This document shows, piece by piece, positions 8,108 through 18,576 of a stretch of DNA of 24,542 bases (within the stretch, counting starts at the first letter, position 1; every line of letters starts with the position of its first letter). The stretch comes from DAXETY01 sp051155755 (lineage in GTDB: Bacteria; Desulfobacterota; Desulfobacteria; Desulfobacterales; SG8-13). Under the pieces are notes generated by a model. That model was given only the letters and a program-made list of their open reading frames with translations, was not told where the DNA came from and did not search any database. Location of the stretch: assembly GCA_051155755.1 (NCBI GenBank), contig DAXETY010000157.1, positions 1 through 24,542 of the forward strand. The letters run 5' to 3'. The position numbers and the translations under genes are program-made.

Positions 8108-8494
8108 ATGGAGATTCAGCAGCGCATCCTTACATTCGTAAAACGCGCCAATTGGGTGATTTTCACCGTTGCCAGCCTTTCGGGACTGTTGTTTGCTCCG
8201 CTTGCATTTGCCCTCGGCATCCTGTTCGGCGGGCTGATCGTCATCGTGAATTTCCATCTGTTGGCCCGAACCCTGAAAAAGGCACTGGCCCCGCCCCATC
8301 TCGCCTCTCCCAATGTGGTTCTGACCAAGTACTACCTCCGCTTTATCGCCAGCGGGTTTTTGATTTTCGTACTGATTGCAGGGCGCGTCGTCCATCCGGT
8401 CGGCCTGATCCTGGGACTCTCCGTGGTGGTGGCCAGCATCATGCTGGCGACCCTGTGTGAACTGAAACATCTTATCTTCAAGGAGGCGGTGTAA
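8108..8494 (+). CDS. atpI: ATP synthase subunit I (AtpI)
   Basis: A 128-residue membrane protein with four predicted helices (about 14-32, 36-52, 76-92 and 98-116), matching the ATP synthase protein I family, which helps assemble the c-ring. Sequence conservation in this family is low; the call rests on size, topology and position 2 bases before atpB. AAGGAGG near its 3' end (8479-8485) serves atpB. Confidence 0.82.
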   Translation: MEIQQRILTFVKRANWVIFTVASLSGLLFAPLAFALGILFGGLIVIVNFHLLARTLKKALAPPHLASPNVVLTKYYLRFIASGFLIFVLIAGRVVHPVGLILGLSVVVASIMLATLCELKHLIFKEAV

Positions 8495-8496
8495 GG

Positions 8497-9186
8497 ATGG
8501 AACATCCGTATATGTTCTTCGTGAAACTGTTCGAGTGGATCGGACTTGGACACTTTGCCCACGCTTATCCGCATGTGATCTACTCCTGGGTGGTAATGAT
8601 CTTTCTGATTGTCTGCGGGGCGCTGGCCGCCAAGAGCATCAGCCTGATACCCGGCAAGGCACAGAATTTCTTCGAAATCGTCATATCCGGCATGGAAGAG
8701 TTCATGGTGGACATTACCGGTGAGGAGGGGCGCTGGTTCTTTCCGATTATCGCGACCTTGTTTCTCTACATCGCTGTTTGCAATCTCTGCGGTTTGATAC
8801 CCGGGTTTTTCCCCCCGACCGCCAGCATCAATACAACGCTTTCCTGCGCGATTCCGGTGTTCCTTTTCACCCATTACATCGGCGTCAAGTATCACGGTCT
8901 GAAATACATCAAACATTTTCTGGGACCCGTCTGGTGGATGTCCCCGCTGATTTTCGTCATTGAGATCATCGGGCATCTGGCGCGCATCATGTCGCTGTCA
9001 TTCCGGCTTTTCGGCAACATCATGGGTCACGAGCTGGTGCTGGCCATTTTATTCTTGCTGGCAGGGGCGTTTTTGGCTCCGCTGCCGATCATGGCCATGG
9101 GCATTTTCGTTTCCTTCGTGCAGGCGTTTGTGTTCTTCCTGCTGTCGATTATGTATTTTGCCGGGGCGATGGAGCACGCACACTAA
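8497..9186 (+). CDS. atpB: F1Fo ATP synthase subunit a
   Basis: A 229-residue integral membrane protein forming the ion half-channels beside the c-ring. The helix with the essential arginine reads SLSFRLFGNIMGHE near residue 173, and FVQAFVFFLLSIMYFAGA ends the last helix as usual. The start is fixed by AAGGAGG at 8479-8485 ahead of ATG 8497. It is followed by a 96-base gap and atpE; subunits b, delta, alpha, gamma, beta and epsilon are absent here, as in relatives with a second atp locus. Confidence 0.96.
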   Translation: MEHPYMFFVKLFEWIGLGHFAHAYPHVIYSWVVMIFLIVCGALAAKSISLIPGKAQNFFEIVISGMEEFMVDITGEEGRWFFPIIATLFLYIAVCNLCGLIPGFFPPTASINTTLSCAIPVFLFTHYIGVKYHGLKYIKHFLGPVWWMSPLIFVIEIIGHLARIMSLSFRLFGNIMGHELVLAILFLLAGAFLAPLPIMAMGIFVSFVQAFVFFLLSIMYFAGAMEHAH

Positions 9187-9282
9187 TTGGATGTGCGTTG
9201 CAAACAAACACTGTGAAGCCGTGTCTATGGGATATATGGAAGAAGCCACACTAACACATCGTAAAAGGAGGAAGGGTAGAGT

Positions 9283-9570
9283 ATGGAAGCAAAAGCATTA
9301 GAGTTCTTTATCGCCTGTGTTACCGCTGCCGGTTTTGGGATCGCCATTGCGGCCTTCGGTTGCGGCCTCGGTCAGGGTTTGGGACTTCGGGCGGCCTGTG
9401 AAGGCGTGGCCAGAAACCCCGAATCTTCCGGTAAGGTGACCGTGACCATGCTGATCGGCCTGGCGCTGATCGAGTCTCTTTGTATTTACGCGCTGGTCGT
9501 GGCGTTGATTCTGATCTTCGCCCATCCGCAGGCAGGTGCCATTGCCGGGCTTTTTACTCACGGAGGATAG
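9283..9570 (+). CDS. atpE: F1Fo ATP synthase subunit c
   Basis: A 95-residue hairpin of two membrane helices joined by the polar loop ARNPESSGK (residues 43-51). The ion-carrying carboxylate is E64 in IGLALIESLCIYALVV. Q31, S65 and Y69, which help coordinate Na+ in Ilyobacter-type rings, are present, but the Pro of the P-x3-Q motif is C27 and the Thr after E-S is L66. The same Q/E-S/Y set also occurs in H+ rings, so ion choice is open. AAAGGAGG (9264-9272) precedes ATG 9283; a terminator follows the stop. Confidence 0.96.
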   Translation: MEAKALEFFIACVTAAGFGIAIAAFGCGLGQGLGLRAACEGVARNPESSGKVTVTMLIGLALIESLCIYALVVALILIFAHPQAGAIAGLFTHGG

Positions 9571-9596
9571 CCCGCCGACTTCCGACCGCTTTACCG

Positions 9597-9627
9597 AAAA
9601 AGGGCTTTGCTGCGGCAAGGCCCTTTT

Positions 9628-9629
<2 letters not shown>
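9597..9629. terminator. bidirectional intrinsic terminator between atpE and uvrA
   Basis: AAAAAGGGCTTTGC (9597-9610) pairs with GCAAGGCCCTTTTT (9615-9628) around a TGCG loop, with one G-T pair, and T-runs on both sides (9624-9629 on +; the A-run 9597-9601 on -). It ends the atp operon and also the convergent uvrA, whose TAA (9628-9630) lies in the T-run. Confidence 0.9.
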
Positions 9630-12450
<2,821 letters not shown>

Positions 12451-12941
12451 GCCGGCATCCTATCGTTGGACGGATGGTTTTTCAAATGAAATCCTTTCTG
12501 CGGCGATCGGCTGGGGCATCAACCCGTCTGAAGACCGCTGGGAATACAAAAATCGATGAAAAACGGCAAAAATCGACGTGAATACAATTTGACGTCTCGA
12601 CGGTTTTATTGTCGATATCCGGCAATATCCTTAAAATGCTTGAGGAAATCGGGTTGCCAAAAATGGTCGTATTATAGGGTAGTTGATTGGCTTACAAGTT
12701 AAATTCACAGACATCATAGTAGGATATAGATTGTTTATAACTTTTCGAGCTTTGGTGGGAAACCTCAAATCATTCGGTTTGACACGGGGGAATGGATACC
12801 ATAAAGAAGCCGGTGTTCGATTCCACCGGATTTCAAAAACCTTTCTAAACCTCTCAGACCGTATGGAATCGGTTATTTTAATCCCAATTAATTCTGGTAT
12901 TACAGCACCTTAGTCTAACCAAAATCTAACCGAACAGCCGA
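12451..12941. other. 490-base AT-rich gap between uvrA and the DnaA paralogue, no gene seen
   Basis: The gap separates two divergent genes, so it must hold both promoters. It is clearly richer in A and T than its flanks. Visible details: AAAAATCGA twice (about 12549 and 12569), a 6-bp hairpin CCGGTG/CACCGG (12810-12829) with a T-arm-like loop, and TCTAACC twice (12914-12920, 12925-12931) immediately before the dnaA-like start. No good TTATCCACA-type DnaA box was found by eye. A 76-codon open frame at 12683-12913 has no start signal or family resemblance. Confidence 0.6.
12779..12805 (+). promoter_or_regulatory. possible promoter of the dnaA-like gene
   Basis: TTGACA (12779-12784) is a perfect -35; CATAAA (12800-12805) is a fair -10 but the spacer is only 15 bases. 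It lies about 135 bases ahead of the start codon. A short hairpin follows at once. Confidence 0.35.
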
Positions 12942-14285
12942 ATGGAAACTTTCTGGAAACAAGTCAAGGCTGTGGTCAAAGGGCAGCTTCCCGATCACAG
13001 TTTTCGGATGTGGATTGAGCCGGTTCAGTGCCATTCATTCGAGGATGGCAACGTGGTGCTTTCCTGTCCGAATTATTTTTCCAAAAAGCGGGTGCAGGAA
13101 AACTACGGCGCCTTGATTCAATCCGCCCTGCTCCGCGTAATGGGAAAAGAATGCAGTGTTACCTATGAGGTTTCCCGGGGCAACAACGGCGGCGCGCCGC
13201 CGTCCAAGGACCCGGCTCTTCAGCTCCGCCTGCCCAACGATTCATTGCGCCCCTGCAACGGCCGCTTGCTGCGCAAGGATTTCACGTTCGACCAGTTCGT
13301 AGTGGGCGGCAACAACGATTTCGCCTATTCCGCATCCCTGTCGCTGGCTTCCCGCAACGACGGCTCCCAGTCTTCTCTGCTGCTGTTGTCCAGCACCGGT
13401 ATGGGCAAAAGCCACCTGACCCAGGCCATCGGGCACCACATCCTCAGCCATTTTCCCCGGGAGCGGGTGTTTTACATGACCGCCGAGGATTTCAGCAACG
13501 AAATGGTCCAGGCCTACCGTTATGATACGATCGACAAGTTCAAAGGCAAATACCGCACCGGATGCGACGTGCTCCTGCTGGAAGACGTCCACCACCTCAG
13601 CGGCAAGGAGCGGACCCAGGTCGAGTTGGCCTTGACACTGGATTCACTCTTCGAGGCCAACAAAAAAATCATTTTTTCCAGTTGCTACCGCCCGGCGGAG
13701 ATCCCGAAAATCGACGATTACCTGCGGTCGCGGCTTTCATGCGGGTTGATTTCAAACATCGACCCACCCAACTTCCGAACGCGGGTGCGCATTCTGCAGC
13801 GGAAAGCGCGTCAAAAGGGTTTCCAGATTCCGGAAAATGTCCTTCAATATCTGGCATCGGAATTGACCGAGGACATCCGTCAGCTGGAAAGCGGGTTGAT
13901 CGGGGTCACCGCCAAGGCATCGCTGCTGGGTTGTTGCATCGACCTGCCTCTGGCAGAAAGCGTCGTCAAAAACATCGTGCGCCAGCGCAAAAGCATCACC
14001 ATCGAAGGCATCAAGAAGATGGTCTGCAAGCATTTCGAGATCTCGGTCAACGATATTGTTTCCCGCTCCCGGAAGCAATCCCTCGTGCGGCCGCGCCAGA
14101 TTGCCATGTACCTGGCCCGCAATTACACCGACTCGCCCCTGCAGGAGATCGGCCGGAGTTTCAATCGCTATCACGCCACGGCGCTGCATGCGATCAATGC
14201 CGTCGAGCAAGGGGTGCGCACCAATCAAATTCTGCAGAAACAGGTCGAGTTTTTTCGGCAGAAGATTCAGTCCGGCAATTTCTAA
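12942..14285 (+). CDS. divergent DnaA-family protein (paralogue of the replication initiator)
   Basis: A 447-residue protein with the whole DnaA layout: domain I (FWKQVKAVVKGQL, HSFRMWIEPV), a short linker, AAA+ domain III starting at FTFDQFVVG, and DNA-binding domain IV (RPRQIAMYLARNYTDSPLQEIG). Key positions deviate: the P-loop is S150-S-T-G-M-G-K156-S, lacking the first Gly; Walker B is E214-D215 rather than D-D; sensor I Asp is C248. The arginine-finger R264 and sensor II R313 remain. The base-reading signature RDHTT is R-Y-H-A-T (409-413), one residue shorter before it. It is likely a second DnaA rather than the main initiator. No ribosome-binding site is seen before ATG. Confidence 0.85.
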   Translation: METFWKQVKAVVKGQLPDHSFRMWIEPVQCHSFEDGNVVLSCPNYFSKKRVQENYGALIQSALLRVMGKECSVTYEVSRGNNGGAPPSKDPALQLRLPNDSLRPCNGRLLRKDFTFDQFVVGGNNDFAYSASLSLASRNDGSQSSLLLLSSTGMGKSHLTQAIGHHILSHFPRERVFYMTAEDFSNEMVQAYRYDTIDKFKGKYRTGCDVLLLEDVHHLSGKERTQVELALTLDSLFEANKKIIFSSCYRPAEIPKIDDYLRSRLSCGLISNIDPPNFRTRVRILQRKARQKGFQIPENVLQYLASELTEDIRQLESGLIGVTAKASLLGCCIDLPLAESVVKNIVRQRKSITIEGIKKMVCKHFEISVNDIVSRSRKQSLVRPRQIAMYLARNYTDSPLQEIGRSFNRYHATALHAINAVEQGVRTNQILQKQVEFFRQKIQSGNF

Positions 14286-15079
14286 CCGGTATCCACCGGG
14301 TCGAGGCGCAGCAGGTTCTGCATTTCCGTGTGCACGGCACCGTTGGTTGCCAGGATTTCATCCTGCTCCGGCGAAAATGCATTGCCGGCAAAGTCAGTGA
14401 CCCGGCCGCCGGCCTCCCGCACCAAAAGCATCCCGGCGGCGGTGTCCCACGGCTGCAGATATTGTTCCCAGAATGCTTCGAAGCGTCCGCAGGCCACCCA
14501 GCACAAATCCAGGGCGGCGGAGCCCAGGCGGCGAATGCCCTGAGCGGCTCGCAGACAGGCGGAAAACCGCGCAAGGATCGCTGCGTGCTCATCCCGGACA
14601 TTATATGGAAAGCCGGTTGCCAGCAGGCTCTCGTTGACCGTGCCGACATTCGAAACGCGGATCGGCCGTCCATTGCAGGTGGCGCCTTCGCCGGATACCG
14701 CCACGAACAGTTCGCCGGAGGCCGGATTCAGGACGACGCCGACAACGACCCGGCCGCCATGAGAAAACGCAATGGAAACCGCGTAGAGGCCGACTCGGTG
14801 CGCATAATTGGTGGTGCCGTCCAGCGGGTCGACGATCCAGAGCCTGTCGGACCCGGAACCACCGACGGTGCCGCTTTCTTCCGCGAGAATGCGATGATCG
14901 GGAAAAGTGCTCTGAATACAGTGTTTAATGCGTTTTTCGGATTGCAGATCGGCATCGGTCACCAGGTCGATAACGCCTTTTTTCTCCACCCGGGCAAGTC
15001 GCCCGAAACGGCTGCGTAGAATTTCGGCCCCCTGATAGGCCGAGGCCACCGCAACATCGCGTATCGCGTGCAAGTCCAT
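14282..15079 (-). CDS. suhB: inositol monophosphatase family protein
   Basis: A 265-residue Mg2+-dependent sugar phosphatase. Metal ligands are visible as E67-E68 (LAEES) and D84-P-L-D87-G-T-T (WIVDPLDGTTNY), and the C-terminal motif YLQPWDTAAGMLLVREAGG supplies the last Asp. Substrates in this family include inositol 1-phosphate, fructose 1,6-bisphosphate and, for E. coli SuhB, an added role in rRNA transcription; the substrate here is not known. It follows hflX by 22 bases and probably shares its transcript. Its TAG overlaps the TAA of the convergent dnaA-like gene. Confidence 0.92.
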   Translation of the reverse strand: MDLHAIRDVAVASAYQGAEILRSRFGRLARVEKKGVIDLVTDADLQSEKRIKHCIQSTFPDHRILAEESGTVGGSGSDRLWIVDPLDGTTNYAHRVGLYAVSIAFSHGGRVVVGVVLNPASGELFVAVSGEGATCNGRPIRVSNVGTVNESLLATGFPYNVRDEHAAILARFSACLRAAQGIRRLGSAALDLCWVACGRFEAFWEQYLQPWDTAAGMLLVREAGGRVTDFAGNAFSPEQDEILATNGAVHTEMQNLLRLDPVDTG

Positions 15080-15101
15080 AAGAAAGTGACTCCCTGGCGG
15101 C

Positions 15102-16754
15102 TCAGCGGAGCGGAAGCGCCGCTGCGAATTCTCCCTGAAGGAACTGACGTTGCATCCGCTCGATCAGCGGAGGAAGCGTGGAAGAACAGTTGGCGGATAT
15201 CGGGATGCCTTCCAGGCGCAGGGACAGCTGCTGCGCCGTTTCGGGGCCCACGAGGTCCTGTTTGTTGAGGGCCCGGATCGTGGGAATCCGATTCAGGTTC
15301 AGGTCGTCGAGGATCCGTTCCACCGAACGGATCTGATCCAGGCAGCGGGGGTTGCTGATATCGACCACGTGAAGCAGAAGATCGGCATTTTCCAGCTCTT
15401 CCAGGGTGGCGCGGAAGGCAACCACCAAATCCTGCGGCAAATCTTTGATAAAGCCCACCGTGTCGGTAATAATCACCTCGATGTCCCGGGGAAACCGGAG
15501 CCGACGGCTGGAAGGGTCCAGCGTGGCGAACAGTCGATTTTCAACCAGCTCGCGGCTTTTGGTCAGGGTGTTGAGCAGAGTGGACTTGCCGGCATTGGTG
15601 TAGCCGACGATGGATATGACCGGCAGCTTCTTTTTCATGCGCCGGGATCGTTGTTGTTTGCGCTGTCTGCGAACCTGATCGATGGATTTTTCCAACTGGG
15701 CGATCCGGTCTCGGACGCGGCGACGGTTGATTTCCAGTTTGGTTTCGCCCGGTCCGCGCCCGCCGATACCCCCGGTCAGCCGGGACATGGCCGTGTTTTT
15801 GGTGACCAGTCGGGGCAGCAGGTATTTGAGTTGCGCCAGTTCCACCTGAAGTTTTCCCTCCCGGGACTGGGCCCGCTGGGAAAAGATGTCCAGGATCAAC
15901 ATGGTGCGATCGATGACCTTGATGTCCATCTGGTCAGTGATCGCGCGGATCTGAGATGGATTGAGTTCCTGATCGAAAATCATCAGAGTCGCGCCGCGGG
16001 CCAGCACCGTAAGGGTCAGTTCTTCCAATTTTCCGCGGCCGAGCAGAAAGCGTGGATCGACTTGTTTGCGCTGCTGCAGAATGGTCCCCACGACCTCGAT
16101 GCCGCTTGAATCGGCCAGCTCCCGCAATTCCTCCAGGGCGTCCTGCGCCTGTTTGCGCGATGCCGTCGTCACACTGACCAGCAAGGCCCGCTCCCGGCCG
16201 GCGCCGGCCCGATGTTTGGCCCGGATCTGCGCCATTTCGTCTTCGAGTGCCAGAATGACATTCAGGCAGTCGATGTCCAGCTGATTGGCCGGCAGCGGCG
16301 GCCATTGCTCATAGGACCTGCCTTCGGCCTCGGATGGCAGCAGATGAGAAAGGTGTAGTTGCGGCGGTTGGCTGTTTCCGCCGTCGGTGAGCACTGCCAT
16401 GAGATCCAGTCGAAGTAATGCCAGGTCGGTCAAATCATCCTTGGAAAGAGGCTCGGAATTTATATGCGTATGCACACAACGAAGCCCCCGCAAACGCCCG
16501 GGAGCCACCCGGTATTCGCTGAGGTCCGGAATCACGATTTTGCGGTGATCGCCGACAATGACGGTGTTGATTTTTCCGAGTCGATCGATGAGCAGGCCGA
16601 CCTGGCGCCGGGTTTCCATTGACAACGCAATGAGCTCCCGGGCCAGCTCGTGGGTGATGACGAATTCCGGAGGGATGCGGCGCCGGTAAAGTTTTTCCAG
16701 TCGGCGCATCTGACTTGATTTCAGACCGCCGGTATTTCCAAAAGGACGCTTCAT
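15102..16754 (-). CDS. hflX: ribosome-splitting GTPase HflX, long form
   Basis: A 550-residue HflX. The C-terminal GTPase domain has G1 GYTNAGKST at about 383-391, G3 DTVGFIKDLP and G4 NKQD; before it lie the glycine-rich GGIGGRGPGETKLE segment and the coiled helix QVRRQRKQQRSRR. Ordinary HflX is about 430 residues; this one has an added N-terminal part of about 180 residues with THELAREL, IVGDHRKIVIPD and HTHINSEPLSKDDLTDLALLRLD. Long HflX proteins with this front part occur in other anaerobes. It acts on stalled or stressed ribosomes. suhB follows directly. Confidence 0.94.
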   Translation of the reverse strand: MKRPFGNTGGLKSSQMRRLEKLYRRRIPPEFVITHELARELIALSMETRRQVGLLIDRLGKINTVIVGDHRKIVIPDLSEYRVAPGRLRGLRCVHTHINSEPLSKDDLTDLALLRLDLMAVLTDGGNSQPPQLHLSHLLPSEAEGRSYEQWPPLPANQLDIDCLNVILALEDEMAQIRAKHRAGAGRERALLVSVTTASRKQAQDALEELRELADSSGIEVVGTILQQRKQVDPRFLLGRGKLEELTLTVLARGATLMIFDQELNPSQIRAITDQMDIKVIDRTMLILDIFSQRAQSREGKLQVELAQLKYLLPRLVTKNTAMSRLTGGIGGRGPGETKLEINRRRVRDRIAQLEKSIDQVRRQRKQQRSRRMKKKLPVISIVGYTNAGKSTLLNTLTKSRELVENRLFATLDPSSRRLRFPRDIEVIITDTVGFIKDLPQDLVVAFRATLEELENADLLLHVVDISNPRCLDQIRSVERILDDLNLNRIPTIRALNKQDLVGPETAQQLSLRLEGIPISANCSSTLPPLIERMQRQFLQGEFAAALPLR

Positions 16755-17063
16755 GTGATGCTGTTATAATATGCACAGCAGCGTCGGCGGTCAAGTTGTA
16801 AGTATCTAAATTACCACCGCATGTGATGAACCTTCGGACGTGCCCCCTTTCGGCGGTCCTTACTTGCAGCCCGCAACCCGTTCATGCCCATATACAAAGA
16901 GGTGGTGGCTCGGTTGAGTGTCCAATTCAGAAATGAGCAATTTTCTCGTTGAGCAAGGCCGCACAAGGGTTCGCGGCGAGGCGTACATGGAGTATGCCGC
17001 AGCCGCCGAACCCGCGGAGAACGCAGCTCAGCGTGAAAAGGGCCATTTCTGGATGGACACACG
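16755..17063. other. 309-base gap between dnaB and hflX holding an inverted-repeat element
   Basis: The gap contains a 143-base inverted-repeat unit (16918-17060) and, left of it, a stretch starting with ACCACC (16812-16817) and ending near GGTGGT (16901-16907). No gene with recognisable product is present. The hflX promoter must lie somewhere here unless dnaB transcription reads through; no terminator after dnaB was found. Confidence 0.6.
16918..17060. mobile_element. MITE-like element with terminal inverted repeats (candidate)
   Basis: GTGTCCAATTCAGAAATG (16918-16935) is matched, inverted, by GTGTCCATCCAGAAATG read from 17060 to 17044; the similarity runs weakly on for another dozen bases (TTTTCTCG against TTTTCACG). 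The 143-base unit begins 4 bases beyond the dnaB stop. No target duplication is visible. The size and ends fit a small non-autonomous element or an insertion-sequence remnant, but the parent transposase is not in the window. Confidence 0.5.
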
Positions 17064-17067
17064 CTAG
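16933..17067 (+). CDS. 44-codon open frame inside the inverted-repeat element (doubtful)
   Basis: From ATG 16933 to TAG 17065-17067 an unbroken reading gives a 44-residue, Ala/Glu-rich peptide (MSNFLVEQGRTRVRGEAYME then a Gly-Lys-His-Phe-Trp end). Codon third positions are moderately GC. It has no ribosome-binding site, begins inside the left arm, overlaps the dnaB 3' end by four bases and is unrelated to anything I know. It may be chance. Confidence 0.15.
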   Translation: MSNFLVEQGRTRVRGEAYMEYAAAAEPAENAAQREKGHFWMDTR

Positions 17068-18443
17068 GCTTCGACCCACTCCTCACTGGCCGGGTTTTCG
17101 AAACGGGTGTGCGCACCCAGGAAAACCAGGGGCACGGTTCCGATGGGCCCATTGCGTTGCTTGGCGATGATGATTTCGGCCTTGCCGCGGTTGGGATTGT
17201 TTTCGTCTTTGTTGTAGACTTCATCGCGGTAGATAAACGCCACGACGTCGGCGTCCTGCTCCAGTGCGCCGGACTCCCGCAGATCGGAGAGCTGGGGGCG
17301 TTTGTCGCTGCGCTGCTCAAGCATGCGGTTCAACTGGGACAACGCCACCACGGGGAGGTTCAATTCCTTGGCCAGGGCTTTCAGGGAGCGGGAGATCTCG
17401 GAGATTTCAAGCTCCCGACGCTCGGCCGACCGGCGTCCCTGCATCAACTGAAGATAGTCGATCAGGATCAAACCGATGTTCTTGTCCAACTTGAGACGGC
17501 GCGCCTTGGCGCGAATCTCCATGGCACTTAGCACCGGCGAGTCATCGATAAAAATCGGTGCGTTGGACAGGGTGCCGGCCGCTTCGGTGATTTTCAGCCA
17601 GTCCTCCTGGCTGATGAAGCCGCTGCGCAGGCGGGTGGAATCCAGGCGCGCTTCACTGCTGAGCATGCGCATGGAAAGCTGTTCCTTGGACATTTCCAAC
17701 GAAAACAGGGCCACCGGAACATTGGCCTCCAGCGCTGCATTCCGGGCAACGTTCAACGCAAATGCGGTTTTACCCATGCCGGGTCTGGCGGCCAATATGA
17801 TCAGGTCTGAATTCTGCAGTCCGGAGGTCTTGTGATCGAACAGGCCGAATCCGGTCGGCACCCCGGTGATCAACGACCGGTTGCCCTGTCGTTCTTCCAG
17901 GGCGTCGATGTTGTTTTCGATCATTTTGCTCAGCGGGTGAAAGGCCTGTCGCGATTTTTTTTCGGAAATTTCAAAGATACTGGCTTCCGCGAAATCGATG
18001 ACTGCATCGACCTCCCCGCGGTCTTCGAAGCAGCGGGTGGCAATCTGGTTGGCTTTATGGATCAATCGGCGCAGATTGGCCTTGTCATGAATGATACGGG
18101 CGTGGTGCTGGGCATTGACGGCCAGGGGCAGGGTGTCGACCAGGCGGGAGAGATAGGTAATGCCCCCGGCTTTTTCCAGCTGGTCCTGCTGCTTGAGCTG
18201 GTTGGAAAGGGTGACCAGGTCCACCGGTTCGTTGCGGTTGAACAGGGCCGTCATGGCCGCAAAGATCAGCTGATGCGCGGTTTTGTAAAAATCGTTTTCG
18301 GAAAGAATCTCCAGCACGTCCAGCAGGGCGTGATTGTCGATGAGAATCGCACTGAGAAGAGATTCTTCCGCTTCGATATTATGAGGGGGCAATCGATTCA
18401 GCGTGGCATCCGATGCCCCGGGATGCGGCTTTCGTTCCGGCAT
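17064..18443 (-). CDS. dnaB: replicative DNA helicase DnaB
   Basis: A 459-residue hexameric fork helicase. The N-terminal domain opens with PHNIEAEESLLSAIL; the RecA-like motor has Walker A ARPGMGKTA (K225), Walker B LILIDYLQLM and the C-terminal SDLRESGALEQDADVV with IIAKQRNGPIGT. No intein or insertion interrupts it. It is the last gene of the ribosomal-protein block, 133 bases after rplI, with a weak ribosome-binding site. The rplI-dnaB pairing is conserved in many bacteria. Confidence 0.98.
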   Translation of the reverse strand: MPERKPHPGASDATLNRLPPHNIEAEESLLSAILIDNHALLDVLEILSENDFYKTAHQLIFAAMTALFNRNEPVDLVTLSNQLKQQDQLEKAGGITYLSRLVDTLPLAVNAQHHARIIHDKANLRRLIHKANQIATRCFEDRGEVDAVIDFAEASIFEISEKKSRQAFHPLSKMIENNIDALEERQGNRSLITGVPTGFGLFDHKTSGLQNSDLIILAARPGMGKTAFALNVARNAALEANVPVALFSLEMSKEQLSMRMLSSEARLDSTRLRSGFISQEDWLKITEAAGTLSNAPIFIDDSPVLSAMEIRAKARRLKLDKNIGLILIDYLQLMQGRRSAERRELEISEISRSLKALAKELNLPVVALSQLNRMLEQRSDKRPQLSDLRESGALEQDADVVAFIYRDEVYNKDENNPNRGKAEIIIAKQRNGPIGTVPLVFLGAHTRFENPASEEWVEA

Positions 18444-18576
18444 GGAAAATGTCGTAATTCAGTTGGCTGTTGATCCGAAATGCTTGCTTCCGGCGTCCCC
18501 GTGCAAATGAAAGTCGTCTGGCTGCCTGCCATAAGGTACCCGGAAACCGGCCGGCTGGATGGTGCCGGACAACCGC

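Noticed and set aside
12810..12829. tRNA T-arm-like hairpin (GTGTTCGATTCCACC) in the dnaA-like upstream gap
   Set aside because: The best pairing needs an 8-base loop, and no anticodon arm, D arm or CCA end is found nearby; probably a chance hairpin.
12683..12913. 76-codon open frame before the dnaA-like gene
   Set aside because: No start signal, no recognisable family, and it runs across likely promoter elements.
16811..17320. 169-codon reverse-strand frame overlapping the dnaB end and the gap
   Set aside because: Its first half is dnaB in a wrong frame; the rest lies in the inverted-repeat element and has no start of its own.
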